DNA of 64,000 nt, taken from Microbacterium sp. CH12i. GTDB lineage: Bacteria; Actinomycetota; Actinomycetes; Actinomycetales; Microbacteriaceae. The notes beneath the pieces were generated by a model. That model saw only the letters and a list, made by a program, of their open reading frames with translations, ran no database searches and was not told where the DNA came from. The stretch covers positions 62,001-126,000 of the forward strand of contig NZ_JHET01000001.1 of assembly GCF_000685355.1 (NCBI RefSeq). The letters are read 5' to 3'. Both the position numbers and the translations under genes were made by a program. Positions 7,153-15,851 of the stretch are shown one piece after another. How positions within the stretch are numbered: the first letter of the stretch is position 1; each line of letters begins with the position of its first letter.

Positions 7153-8679
7153 TTGACTGGCTCCATGACACCGCTGTGGAAGACTGACCGTACGACTCCC
7201 GAGGGCTCACCATTCAGCGCGGGAGCACGCCATGATGTGGTCATCGTCGGCGCGGGGCTCACGGGCCTGGCCACCGCCATGATGCTCACGCATAGGGGAC
7301 TCGACGTCGCCGTGGTCGATGCCGGCGAAGTAGCAGAGCTTGCAACGGGTGCGAACACCGGTAAAGTCTCGCTCCTTCAGGGCCAACGATTGGCGGCAAT
7401 TCGGCGACAGCATCCCGCCTCGCTCGTGCGCGCATACGTCGACGCCAACCGAGCCGGCATGGACTGGCTGACGACATTCGCCGATGCGTTCGGCGTCCCT
7501 TACACCCGGCGCACGGACCATTCTTATGCTCAGAGTCCCGAGGCCCTGGACGCGGTGCGAGCGCAACACGATGCGGCGCAGGAAGCGGGACTGCCGACAC
7601 GGATGCTCACCGCCGCAGAGCTGTCGATGGCTCCGTTCCCGATTACGAGCGCCGTTGCGCTCGATGATCAGATGACCATCGACCCCGTGCTCGTCGCACG
7701 CACGCTGGCCGAAGCACTGCTCGCGGCGGGCGGAACGTTGCACACCGGCATCCGCGTGACCGGCGCGCATGCGCTGCCCGAACCGCGCGTCGACACTCCC
7801 TCCGGGCCGCTGTTCGCCAAGCACATCGTGCTCGCAACCGGAACGCCGATCATCGACCGCGGTCTCTACTTCGCGAAGGTTCGCGGGCTGCGCTCGTACT
7901 GCGTTTCATTCCGGGTACCTGACGACGTGGTCGAGCAGACGTTCATCTCCGTCGACGAGCCGACGCGCTCGATCCGTCCTGTATCGGACGCCGATGGGCC
8001 GCGTAGCGAAGCACAGCTCATCGTGGGCGGTAATGGCCATCCGGTCGGGCGCTCCGACGGCGAGACTGCGGCGATCGTTGATCTCATCTCGTGGACTCAG
8101 AAGCACTTTCCCGGAGCTGAGGAAAGCCACCGTTGGTCAGCGCAAGACTACGAATCGCACAATCTGATCCCGTTCGTCGGTGCTCTGCCTCGAGGGCTGG
8201 GACGCATCCGCTTCGCGACCGGCTACGCCAAGTGGGGTCTGTCAAACGCTCCTGCCGCCGCTCTGCGCCTGACCGCAGAGATACTTGGCACCAGCCGGGC
8301 TGCTCGGCCGAAGTGGATGACCACGATCGGCACCCGACTGACGGTGCCCTCCGACATCGGACGAGGGGCTGCCGAGAGCGGCCACGTCGCCGCTGAGCTC
8401 GCGTCTGGATGGGCCGGTGCTGAGAGCCGAGCAGTCCCCGTCGCTCGACCGAGCGAAGGCGACGCTGTCGTCGCCAACAGGGCCGGGCGTCCGGTCGGCA
8501 TCTCCACTGTCGGCGGGGTCACCCGCGGCGTCAGCGCGGTATGCACCCACCTCGGTGGGGTGCTCGATTGGAACGACGCCGAATGCACCTGGGACTGTCC
8601 GCTGCATGCCTCACGCTTCGCTCCCGACGGCACCCGCATCGAAGGTCCTGCGCTGCGGGATCTGAAGAATCTACAGTGA
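7153..8679 (+). CDS. FAD-dependent oxidoreductase with C-terminal Rieske domain
   Basis: A 508-residue protein in two parts. Residues about 28-400 form a DAO-type FAD domain opening with VVIVGAGLTGLATA. Residues about 415-508 form a Rieske [2Fe-2S] domain with CTHLGG and CPLHASRF, the Cys-x-His and Cys-x2-His ligands. The pair should oxidise an amine or hydroxy substrate and pass electrons through the cluster; the substrate is unknown. The TTG at 7153 has AAGAGG upstream; ATG at 7165 is the alternative start. The stop abuts the stop of the convergent nitroreductase gene in the palindrome TGATCA. Confidence 0.85.
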   Translation: MTGSMTPLWKTDRTTPEGSPFSAGARHDVVIVGAGLTGLATAMMLTHRGLDVAVVDAGEVAELATGANTGKVSLLQGQRLAAIRRQHPASLVRAYVDANRAGMDWLTTFADAFGVPYTRRTDHSYAQSPEALDAVRAQHDAAQEAGLPTRMLTAAELSMAPFPITSAVALDDQMTIDPVLVARTLAEALLAAGGTLHTGIRVTGAHALPEPRVDTPSGPLFAKHIVLATGTPIIDRGLYFAKVRGLRSYCVSFRVPDDVVEQTFISVDEPTRSIRPVSDADGPRSEAQLIVGGNGHPVGRSDGETAAIVDLISWTQKHFPGAEESHRWSAQDYESHNLIPFVGALPRGLGRIRFATGYAKWGLSNAPAAALRLTAEILGTSRAARPKWMTTIGTRLTVPSDIGRGAAESGHVAAELASGWAGAESRAVPVARPSEGDAVVANRAGRPVGISTVGGVTRGVSAVCTHLGGVLDWNDAECTWDCPLHASRFAPDGTRIEGPALRDLKNLQ

Positions 8680-9486
8680 TCATCGCGGCGCGGGCGGCGT
8701 ATCCCACCCCTGTTGGGGCGTCTCGCAGTTCTCGCGAAACACATATTGAGAGATAACTCTGCGCTGACTGCTCGACCAGTCGATCGCCGGTCGCCGCTGG
8801 TCCGTGGGCAGGTAACCCAGCCGGTACACCGCCATCAGCTCGAGGCCGTCGGGAACATGCAGCAGGCGGACGATCTCATCCCAGCGGTCAGGGGTCTCCA
8901 TCGGAAAGGAGACGAACTGGATGCCCATGCCGAGCTCGACCGTGGTGAGCCAGATATTCTCCATCGCAGCGCCCATGCTGAAGACCGAGTAGAACGATGA
9001 CAGCTGCCCCGGTCGGTACTCGCTGCGATCGAGCATCACGCCCAGTAGCAGCGGAGAGCCCGCGACGAGCTTGCGATTCTCGGAGCCGAGAGTCTTCGGT
9101 ACGCCGAACGCGTTCATGAGCGTCTGACCGCGTTTGGTGAAGACCTGACTCGTAAAAGGGCGAAGCGGCGCGGGCAGTTTGTCAAAAAGCATCCCGCTGC
9201 GCTTCTCATCCATTTCTGCCTGGCTGAAGCGGAAGTATGGCTTGTACCGCTCGAAGAACGTACCGTTCGACATCGTCTCGGTCATGCTCTCGCCAGAGAT
9301 CCGGGCGATCTCATCGATCGTCTCAGGGCTCTCGACTACGACGAATCGCCAGGGCTGGCTGTTCAACTGGGACGGGGCGCGCCCTGCCGCTTCCAAGAGG
9401 GTCTGCTGGTGCTCCGCAGAAACCGGGTCCGGGAGGAATGCCCCGTTGGTGGTCTTTCGGCGTCGGATCGCGTCGAGCAGTTCCAA
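8680..9486 (-). CDS. Nitroreductase family protein
   Basis: About 268 residues from a TTG at 9486, chosen because GGAAG precedes it and the family usually starts at [16 protein letters not shown]. The frame extends upstream to 9555 but that part lies inside the preceding gene. [15 protein letters not shown] and the late [10 protein letters not shown] segment are typical of FMN-binding nitroreductases, which reduce nitro groups, quinones or enones with NAD(P)H. It follows the membrane-protein gene by four bases, so they are likely one operon. Confidence 0.8.
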   Translation of the reverse strand: MELLDAIRRRKTTNGAFLPDPVSAEHQQTLLEAAGRAPSQLNSQPWRFVVVESPETIDEIARISGESMTETMSNGTFFERYKPYFRFSQAEMDEKRSGMLFDKLPAPLRPFTSQVFTKRGQTLMNAFGVPKTLGSENRKLVAGSPLLLGVMLDRSEYRPGQLSSFYSVFSMGAAMENIWLTTVELGMGIQFVSFPMETPDRWDEIVRLLHVPDGLELMAVYRLGYLPTDQRRPAIDWSSSQRRVISQYVFRENCETPQQGWDTPPAPR

Positions 9487-9490
9487 GGAG

Positions 9491-9838
9491 TCACTTCCGG
9501 TCTGCGATTTGCCGCGAGCAGATGAGGCCCGCGACGACGAAGGGTGCGGCGGCAAGTGCGACGAGCGGATGCCGGGAGCCGCGAGTGCCAGCCCACGGGA
9601 TCAGGGCGAGCGGCACCGACGCGGGGACCAGGGCAAGCGCGGCTCGACGGCCCTGCTGCCCGCCCCAGCATCCGGCGCTGACGGCGACCGCCGTGCTCGT
9701 ACACGTTGCGATGTACAGCGCATGATGCAACCACCTGAAGCCGCTGGTGTCGACGAGCTTCACCGCGACGGCTGCCCCTAGAGTGCAGTTCGCGCCATAG
9801 CTCATTGCCAACACCATGAACACCGTCGCAGTGCTCAT
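9491..9838 (-). CDS. Small membrane protein (115 aa)
   Basis: ATG at 9838 follows AGGAGGAACACC, an excellent ribosome site. Three to four hydrophobic helices are visible ([20 protein letters not shown], then two or three after residue 40), ending in a short basic tail. No family is recognised. It is cotranscribed with the nitroreductase. An in-frame upstream Met at 9886 is rejected because it has no ribosome site. Confidence 0.6.
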   Translation of the reverse strand: MSTATVFMVLAMSYGANCTLGAAVAVKLVDTSGFRWLHHALYIATCTSTAVAVSAGCWGGQQGRRAALALVPASVPLALIPWAGTRGSRHPLVALAAAPFVVAGLICSRQIADRK

Positions 9839-9921
9839 GGTGTTCCTCCTGATACGAGTGTGTCGTGCTCTCCAGCGTGACGTCATCTACGAGGACCCGT
9901 GGCTGAGCCGAACGCGACGGG

Positions 9922-10404
9922 TCAGAGTTCGACGGTGTTACTCTCCCCAGGCCGTGCCGGTTCGTCGCTGATCATGCCCTTTACGACTTCCACCACGGTC
10001 GCGGGGAGGCCGGGAGAGTCCCAATATTCGCCGGTGTCTGGGTCTACCTTCAATAGGACGATATCCGAGTCCTCAGGTTGAGATTCGCCGAAAAATGCCT
10101 CGGTGATTTTGCTCCAGTACCTCTTCTTGCGCTCGACGTCGTGCATCACGGTTGCGGTGCCCGTGATGGACGCCCAGAAGCCTTTCTCCGCGACGGTGAC
10201 GTTGACTGGTCGTCCTTCGGCCACCTCTTCCACCTTCGGCGTGGTGACGCGAGTGATAAACCAGATGGAGTGGTCGTCTTCGATCTCCTGGATGGCCATG
10301 GGCCGGCTGACGATCCGTCCGTCAGGGGCAGCGGTGGTCAGCATGCACACACCCGCCTTCTCGGCCTTCTCCAGCAGTGTCTTTACAGGATCTTCGGCAT
10401 TCAT
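9922..10404 (-). CDS. Pyridoxamine 5'-phosphate oxidase-like general stress protein
   Basis: A 160-residue split-barrel flavoprotein-like protein, similar to general stress protein 26 (pyridoxamine 5'-phosphate oxidase family). Recognisable parts are GVCMLTTAAPDGRIVSRPM, IWFITRVTTPKVEEV, FWASITGTATVM and a C-terminal WDSPG loop. Members bind FMN, FAD or F420 and act in redox stress; many have no proven substrate. ATG at 10404 follows GGAGTACAG; the longer frame to 10467 is rejected on that basis. A TGTCAA motif lies further upstream. Confidence 0.8.
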   Translation of the reverse strand: MNAEDPVKTLLEKAEKAGVCMLTTAAPDGRIVSRPMAIQEIEDDHSIWFITRVTTPKVEEVAEGRPVNVTVAEKGFWASITGTATVMHDVERKKRYWSKITEAFFGESQPEDSDIVLLKVDPDTGEYWDSPGLPATVVEVVKGMISDEPARPGESNTVEL

Positions 10405-10517
10405 TCTGTACTCCTTCAGTATCCGATTTGTGTAGGCCGGTCGATCACCGGCTTCCTTCCCCGGCATATCATGTTGTCGCTGAGAACGAGTTAACTCATC
10501 TGGGCACCGTCGTGCGA

Positions 10518-10528
10518 GTGCCTTGACA
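10518..10528 (-). promoter_or_regulatory. TGTCAA motif copy upstream of the stress flavoprotein gene
   Basis: Minus-strand TGTCAAGGCAC, 113 bases before the ATG at 10404. It is the most distant and least certain copy. Confidence 0.25.
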
Positions 10529-10642
10529 AAACGAAATCTCGGTGTGCTCCATCACGGCTGGCCGAGTGTTGCGCCTGGGCACGACGAGACATCGGTGCAA
10601 CTGCCAGATGACGCCGGGGGCCGTCCGATGAATACAGGCGCG

Positions 10643-10723
10643 TGTCAACCCCGCTTCTCTCCGTCGTTGGAACGTTGACGTTTCGGCAGACCATGAGCGG
10701 AGAGATATGGAATGTCAACCCCC
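10643..10723 (+). promoter_or_regulatory. Two TGTCAA motif copies in the 10405-10774 intergenic region
   Basis: TGTCAACCCCG at 10643-10653 and TGTCAACCCCC at 10713-10723, 70 bases apart, lead into the small ORF at 10775. The 370-base gap between the divergent genes holds no other gene I can support. Confidence 0.4.
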
Positions 10724-10774
10724 CTGATGCAGAAGTCAGATTGGAGCAAAGTCATCTCCAGGAGGGTGATCAAA

Positions 10775-10867
10775 ATGCTAACGACCGTCGCAGACCACGT
10801 GGATGTCGAAGAGACGCACCGTGTAATGACGAAGAACCGCGCTCTCGGCGAAGGAAAGGCACTATGA
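10775..10867 (+). CDS. 30-residue ORF translationally coupled to the next gene
   Basis: ATG at 10775 is preceded by CCAGGAGGGTGATCAAA, a very strong ribosome site. The frame encodes 30 residues (LTTVADHVDVEETHRVMT..., ending LGEGKAL), and its TGA overlaps the ATG of the 103-residue gene as ATGA. The strong site and the overlap argue for translation. It may work as a coupling leader for the operon or as a microprotein. No homolog is recognised. Confidence 0.5.
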   Translation: MLTTVADHVDVEETHRVMTKNRALGEGKAL

Positions 10868-11175
10868 CCATGACGAATCCGGAGGCGCCGAAACCGGCAT
10901 CCGTCTGGGAAGTTCTGCCCTTGGGGCGTAGCGCTTGGCGTATTTGCGAACGCGTGCGCGCCGAGTCCGACGTTTCACGTCTTGTCGCGTACATCGACAG
11001 CACCGCGACGGGATCTCTCGACGTCTTGTGGTTGCGCAGTCCCTGCCCGACGCGGACGAGATACCGGAATTTGGACGAAGTCCTTGCTGACCTGGATGCG
11101 GCAATCATTGCGCCTGCGCCTGCGCCTGCGCCTGCGCCACCGCACGCCGTTCGGCCAGGAGCTTCGAATGGTTAG
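10864..11175 (+). CDS. Hypothetical protein (103 aa) upstream of the YbdK ligase
   Basis: A 103-residue soluble protein with SVWEVLPLGRSAWRICER, LVAYIDSTATGSLDVLWLR and LDEVLADLDAAI, then an Ala-Pro tail from a hexanucleotide repeat. It is unrecognised beyond resembling short actinobacterial proteins with a small alpha/beta fold. The start overlaps the 30-residue ORF by four bases, and its stop overlaps the ligase start by eight, so all three are coupled. Confidence 0.6.
   Translation: MTMTNPEAPKPASVWEVLPLGRSAWRICERVRAESDVSRLVAYIDSTATGSLDVLWLRSPCPTRTRYRNLDEVLADLDAAIIAPAPAPAPAPPHAVRPGASNG
11110..11138 (+). repeat. CGCCTG hexanucleotide repeat
   Basis: Four full CGCCTG units plus CGCC encode Ala-Pro dipeptides at the C-terminus of the 103-residue protein. 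Unit changes would keep the frame and only alter tail length. Confidence 0.7.
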
Positions 11176-12265
11176 ATTCGGTATCGAAGAAGAGTTCATG
11201 CTTCTTGACCACCGTGCACTTGCGCCGATTCCGGACGGGAGTTCCATACGGAGCGCGCTGAAGCATAACTTGGCCCAATCGGTTCTCGAAGGCTCACCAG
11301 TAGGTGGAGTGATTTCTCCCGAGTTCCTCGACTGCCAGATGGAGTTTTCAACGTCACCTTCGGAATCACTCTTCTCGGCGGGGACTGAGCTCGCTGGCTT
11401 CCGCAACAATCTGGGCAACTTCGCTAGACAGATAAATCTGGTCGCCGGTTGCGTGGGGACACCCTACGGATCCGCACGCAGTTCCTCCGTGACGCCTGAC
11501 ATCCGCTACGACACGATAGCCAACTTGATGGGGGGTCTCACCGGCGAGCATTTTGTGAATGGGTTACACGTTCACACGGAGGTGCGTGATCCAGAAGATC
11601 GCGTGCGAGCTCTGAATGCGGTAAGGCCATGGCTTCCAGTACTACTCGCACTCACGGCGAACTCTCCTTTTTGGCGCAGGCAAGATTCCGGGTTTGCGAG
11701 CTGGCGGAGTATTCAACTTCGCCGTTTGGCGACGATGTGGTGTCCACCAATTTTCCATGACTTCGAGGATTACCAGCATCGAATCGATCGCCTTGTCCAG
11801 ATGGACGCCGCTGTCGATCGTGGCACGATTTCATGGGCAGCGCGCTTGTCGGAGAACTACAACACGGTCGAGGTAAGACTGTTCGATGCCCAGCTGCAAG
11901 TGAAGGACACCCTCTTCGCCGCAGCTCTGACACGAGCCATAATCATTGACCAGCCTTCGACAGTTCCGCTTGGCGCGGAAGAGATCGACGCGTCGCTGTG
12001 GATGGCCGCCCGAAAAGGCATGCACTCTCACTTGGTAGATCCGATTACAGGAGATGTCATAGACGCGTGGGCCATTGCGGAACGGTTGCTCAGCACGCTC
12101 GCCAACAGCCTCACTGCACACCAAGACGATGCTTTCGTCGAGGAGCGAGCCGCTTTCGTTCGCGAATCAGGAACCGGCGCTGACAGGCAACGAGATGCCA
12201 GATCTCGACATGGTTTCGCTGGCCTTCGCGCTCTTATAGGACGTGGCACAACGGTTGAATTCTGA
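11168..12265 (+). CDS. YbdK-type carboxylate-amine ligase (glutamate-cysteine ligase family 2)
   Basis: A 365-residue ATP-grasp-like ligase. It starts GIEEEFMLLD, the Glu-rich metal/ATP motif of the GCS2 family, and contains HVHTEVRDPEDR and a C-terminal MHSHLVDP segment. YbdK proteins show weak gamma-glutamylcysteine synthetase activity; the true substrate in this lineage is not established. ATG at 11168 overlaps the upstream stop by eight bases. The larger frame that continues upstream of 11168 is not coding. Neighbours suggest a stress-related small-thiol or amide product, which is inference. Confidence 0.8.
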   Translation: MVRFGIEEEFMLLDHRALAPIPDGSSIRSALKHNLAQSVLEGSPVGGVISPEFLDCQMEFSTSPSESLFSAGTELAGFRNNLGNFARQINLVAGCVGTPYGSARSSSVTPDIRYDTIANLMGGLTGEHFVNGLHVHTEVRDPEDRVRALNAVRPWLPVLLALTANSPFWRRQDSGFASWRSIQLRRLATMWCPPIFHDFEDYQHRIDRLVQMDAAVDRGTISWAARLSENYNTVEVRLFDAQLQVKDTLFAAALTRAIIIDQPSTVPLGAEEIDASLWMAARKGMHSHLVDPITGDVIDAWAIAERLLSTLANSLTAHQDDAFVEERAAFVRESGTGADRQRDARSRHGFAGLRALIGRGTTVEF

Positions 12266-12300
12266 AGAACAGAATAACCGGTAATTTTCTCCTAGCGATT

Positions 12301-12325
12301 GGCAAGAGAACCTTCTCTTCTTGCC
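12301..12325 (+). terminator. Imperfect hairpin between the ligase operon and aceA
   Basis: GGCAAG at 12301-12306 pairs with CTTGCC at 12320-12325, with AGAA/TTCT inside and a small bulge. It lies 35 bases after the ligase stop. It could instead be a regulatory site for aceA. Confidence 0.35.
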
Positions 12326-12394
12326 TAAGAGTGGATGTAACGCCTCCAGTTGCCGCTTCTTCTGAGCTGGCCGCCACTACAGCAAAGGAAAATC

Positions 12395-13990
12395 ATGACC
12401 GCCTACCAAGACGACATCGAAGCCATCCGGACACTGAAGGATGAAGTCGGGTCCAGCTGGGATGCCATCAACCCTGAGTCGGTAGCTCGAATGCGGGCAC
12501 AGAACCGCTTCAAGACCGGGCTCGAGATCGCCCAGTACACGGCCGACATCATGCGCCGCGACATGGGCGAGTACGACGCTGACTCGTCGGTGTACACGCA
12601 GTCGCTCGGTGTCTGGCACGGTTTCATCGGTCAGCAGAAGATGATCTCGATCAAGAAGCACCTCAAGAGTACCAACAAGCGCTACCTCTACCTGTCGGGC
12701 TGGATGGTCGCCGCGCTTCGCTCTGAGTTCGGTCCGCTGCCTGACCAGTCGATGCACGAGAAGACATCGGTGCCGGCTCTCATCCAGGAGCTCTACACAT
12801 TCCTGCGTCAGGCAGATGCCCGTGAGCTCGACCTCCTTTTCACGCAACTCGACGATGCACGGGCTGCGGGCGACGACACCGCGGTGGAGTTCCTCCAGGG
12901 GCAGATCGATAACTTCGAGACCCACGTCGTGCCGATCATCGCCGACATTGACGCTGGCTTTGGTAACCCGGAGGCCACTTATCTCCTCGCGAAGAAGATG
13001 ATCGAGGCGGGCGCTTGCGCCATCCAGATCGAAAACCAGGTCTCTGATGAGAAGCAGTGCGGTCACCAGGATGGCAAGGTCACCGTTCCGCACGAGGACT
13101 TCATCGCCAAGCTCACCGCCGTTCGCTACGCGTTCCTCGAGCTCGGTGTCGACAACGGCGTGATCGTCGCCCGCACCGACTCGCTTGGCGCAGGCCTCAC
13201 CCAGAAGCTCGCGGTCACGAACACGCCTGGCGACCTCGGCGACCAGTACAACTCGTTCCTCGATGTTGAAGAGATCACCGAGGGTGAGCTCGGCAACGGC
13301 GACGTCATCATCAAGCGTGACGGCAAGTTGCTGCGCCCGAAGCGTCTTGCCAGCAACCTGTTCCAGTTCCGTGCCGGAACGGGTGAGGAGCGCTGCGTCC
13401 TTGACAGCATCACGTCGCTGCAGAACGGAGCCGACTTGCTCTGGATCGAGACCGAGAAGCCGCACGTCGAGCAGATCGCCGGAATGATGGACAAGGTGCG
13501 CGAGGTCATCCCGAACGCGAAACTCGTCTACAACAACAGCCCTTCGTTCAACTGGACCCTCAACTTCCGCCAGCAGGCATACGACCTGTTCCTGGAGCAG
13601 GGTAAGGACGTTTCGGCATACGACCGCAAGACGCTCATGAGCGTCGACTACGACGAGACAGAGCTCGCGCAGGTGGCCGACGAGATGATCCGCACGTTCC
13701 AGCGTGACGGGTCGGCACGCGCCGGTATCTTCCACCACCTCATCACCCTGCCGACCTACCACACGGCGGCGCTCTCGACGGATGACTTGGCCAAGGGCTA
13801 CTTCGCCGAGGAAGGCATGCTCGCTTACGTCAAGGGCGTGCAGCGGCGCGAGATCCGCGAGGGGATTGCCACCGTTCGGCACCAGAACATGGCTGGCAGC
13901 GACATCGGCGACAACCACAAGGAATACTTCGCCGGTGACTCAGCCCTCAAGGCTGGCGGCAAGGACAACACGATGAACCAGTTCAGCTAG
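12395..13990 (+). CDS. aceA: Isocitrate lyase
   Basis: A 531-residue enzyme that cleaves isocitrate to glyoxylate and succinate, the first glyoxylate-shunt step used for growth on acetate or fatty acids. The catalytic loop is KQCGH (usual KKCGH), near residue 213, and the nearby IIADIDAGFGNPEATY segment carries metal ligands. Length and the insert match the long type seen in Pseudomonas, not the 430-residue enteric type. ATG at 12395 follows AAAGGAAAATC. No malate synthase gene is adjacent. A terminator follows. Confidence 0.95.
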   Translation: MTAYQDDIEAIRTLKDEVGSSWDAINPESVARMRAQNRFKTGLEIAQYTADIMRRDMGEYDADSSVYTQSLGVWHGFIGQQKMISIKKHLKSTNKRYLYLSGWMVAALRSEFGPLPDQSMHEKTSVPALIQELYTFLRQADARELDLLFTQLDDARAAGDDTAVEFLQGQIDNFETHVVPIIADIDAGFGNPEATYLLAKKMIEAGACAIQIENQVSDEKQCGHQDGKVTVPHEDFIAKLTAVRYAFLELGVDNGVIVARTDSLGAGLTQKLAVTNTPGDLGDQYNSFLDVEEITEGELGNGDVIIKRDGKLLRPKRLASNLFQFRAGTGEERCVLDSITSLQNGADLLWIETEKPHVEQIAGMMDKVREVIPNAKLVYNNSPSFNWTLNFRQQAYDLFLEQGKDVSAYDRKTLMSVDYDETELAQVADEMIRTFQRDGSARAGIFHHLITLPTYHTAALSTDDLAKGYFAEEGMLAYVKGVQRREIREGIATVRHQNMAGSDIGDNHKEYFAGDSALKAGGKDNTMNQFS

Positions 13991-14011
13991 GTTCGATCAA
14001 CAAGAAAATGC

Positions 14012-14042
14012 GAAGGGGTTCCGGCATCGTCGGGGCCCCTTC
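14012..14042 (+). terminator. Terminator after aceA
   Basis: GAAGGGG at 14012-14018 pairs with CCCCTTC at 14036-14042, with an inner CCGG/CGGGG part. It sits 22 bases after the aceA stop. Confidence 0.65.
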
Positions 14043-14121
14043 TGGATTATCGCGGGTGTTCTTGCTGGGTAACTTGTCAGCATCGCGGAGCACGATAAGA
14101 GAAGTAGTTGACCTTGTGCGA

Positions 14122-14141
14122 TAGTTGCGCTGAAGCAACTA
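14122..14141. promoter_or_regulatory. MarR-type operator 1
   Basis: TAGTTG-N8-CAACTA, perfect 6+6 inverted repeat upstream of the exporter-MarR operon. An identical repeat lies nine bases on; a third TAGTTG half-site is at 14105-14110. Confidence 0.65.
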
Positions 14142-14149
14142 AATGCGTA

Positions 14150-14169
14150 TAGTTGTTCCAGATCAACTA
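14150..14169. promoter_or_regulatory. MarR-type operator 2
   Basis: Second TAGTTG-N8-CAACTA, same arms and spacing. It ends 22 bases before the TTG start of the exporter, so binding would block transcription or its start. Confidence 0.65.
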
Positions 14170-14191
14170 CCTAACGCAGGAGCACTTCACT

Positions 14192-15850
14192 TTGACATCC
14201 ACCGCCCCACCCGCAGCTGAGGCCAAGCGCTCAGCACGCGAAGTCTTCACCGCGATCTCCGGCCTCATCGTCGGCATGTTCGTCGCCGTTCTTTCCGGAA
14301 CCATCGTTTCGACATCATTGCCGGTCATCATCTCCGACCTCGGCGGAACGCAATCCCAATACACCTGGGTCATCACTGCAAGCCTGCTCGCGACCGCGAT
14401 CACCACTCCCATCTGGGGCAAGCTGGCCGACCTGGTCGACCGTAAGATCCTCGTCCAGCTTTCGCTCATCATCTTTACCGCGGGCACCGTCATTGCCGGC
14501 TTTTCGACCGACACGAACATGCTCATTGCCGTGCGTGTCATCCAGGGCGTCGGCGTCGGCGGTCTCATGTCTCTCGTCATGATTGCTGTTGCCCTCATCA
14601 TCTCGCCGCGTGAACGTGGCAAGTACATGGGTGTCGTCGGCGGAATTATGGCTCTCGCGACGATCGGTGGACCGCTGCTGGGTGGAGTCATCACTGACAC
14701 GCTGGGCTGGCGCGCCAACTTCTTCGTGGGCGTTCCGTTTGCCATCGCAGCACTTCTTCTTCTGCAGTTCACGCTGCACCTGCCGAAGCCCGCGAAGGCG
14801 AAGGTCTCCATCGACTACTTCGGAATCGTGCTTCTCGCCGTCGGCGTCTCGACTTTGCTGATCTGGGTTTCGATGGGTGGCAACCAGTTCGACTGGGATT
14901 CCTCAACGAGCATTACGCTCGCTATCACGGCAGGAGTCGCGATCGCAGCATTCATCACCGTCGAGTTCTTCGTGAAAGAGCCGATCGTGCCGATGTCGCT
15001 GTTCCGTAACCGCACCTTCACCCTGTCGGTAGTCGCATCGATCGCCATCGGCGTCTCGATGTTCGCCACGTCGGTGTTCCTCGCGCAGTACTTCCAGCTC
15101 GCGCGCGGTGCCACACCTACCGAGTCGGGTCTCATGACAATCCCGATGATCATCGGCCAGATGGGTGCCTCAATCATCATCGGCCAGTTGGTGAGTCGGT
15201 TCGGCAAGTGGAAGGGCTGGATGGTCACGGGCTCTGTGCTCACGCTCGTGGGCGTCAGCCTGATGTCCACGTTGCGCTACGACACACCATTCCCGTTCGT
15301 CGCGGTCTACATGTTCGTGCTCGGCGCTGGCCTCGGCATGGTCATGCAGAATCTCACACTGATCGTGCAGAACGACACGCCGCCGTCGCAGCTCGGTGCC
15401 GCATCATCTAACGTCAACTTCTTCCGCACGATCGCCGGCACCATCGGCGTCACCGTCATGGGTTCGCTGCTGGCGACCAGCGTCGGAACCTACATGACCG
15501 ATGCTCTCAGTGTCTTCACCCCGACTACACCGGATGAGATCAGTGCTCTGCAGAACCTCGCCTCGGGCGATGTGCCGAAGGTGTCAGATCTGCCAGACAC
15601 GATCCGAACCGTCGTAGAAGCTGCCTACGGGCACGGTATTGCGGATGCCTTCATGATCGCGATCCCCCTCGCCGTGCTGGGCATCATCGCGATCGCGTTC
15701 ATCAAGAACAAGCCGCTGTCGACGAAGACCTCTGCAGAGTTGCTGCGCGAGCAGGCGGAGGAATCGGCCATCGAGCTCGCCGAAGCAGAGGTCGGGTCAT
15801 CCGCTTCGACCGGGACTATTCGACTCTCGGCTGCCGAGTCCGGGCGCTGA
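14192..15850 (+). CDS. MFS transporter, DHA2 family multidrug exporter
   Basis: A 552-residue protein with about 14 transmembrane helices, the layout of proton-driven DHA2 drug exporters. LADLVDRK after helix 2 is the motif-A type loop, and GGIMALATIGGPLLGG fits the antiporter motif of helix 5. TTG at 14192 follows GCAGGAGC with good spacing and is preferred over ATG 14153, which lies in the operator. A MarR gene starts one base after its stop, so exporter and regulator form one unit under two operators. The C-terminal 45 residues are cytoplasmic and Glu/Ala-rich. Confidence 0.85.
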   Translation: MTSTAPPAAEAKRSAREVFTAISGLIVGMFVAVLSGTIVSTSLPVIISDLGGTQSQYTWVITASLLATAITTPIWGKLADLVDRKILVQLSLIIFTAGTVIAGFSTDTNMLIAVRVIQGVGVGGLMSLVMIAVALIISPRERGKYMGVVGGIMALATIGGPLLGGVITDTLGWRANFFVGVPFAIAALLLLQFTLHLPKPAKAKVSIDYFGIVLLAVGVSTLLIWVSMGGNQFDWDSSTSITLAITAGVAIAAFITVEFFVKEPIVPMSLFRNRTFTLSVVASIAIGVSMFATSVFLAQYFQLARGATPTESGLMTIPMIIGQMGASIIIGQLVSRFGKWKGWMVTGSVLTLVGVSLMSTLRYDTPFPFVAVYMFVLGAGLGMVMQNLTLIVQNDTPPSQLGAASSNVNFFRTIAGTIGVTVMGSLLATSVGTYMTDALSVFTPTTPDEISALQNLASGDVPKVSDLPDTIRTVVEAAYGHGIADAFMIAIPLAVLGIIAIAFIKNKPLSTKTSAELLREQAEESAIELAEAEVGSSASTGTIRLSAAESGR

Positions 15851-15851
15851 T

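Noticed and set aside
12377..13918. Open reverse frame of over 500 codons
   Set aside because: Antisense shadow of aceA, with no recognisable domain.
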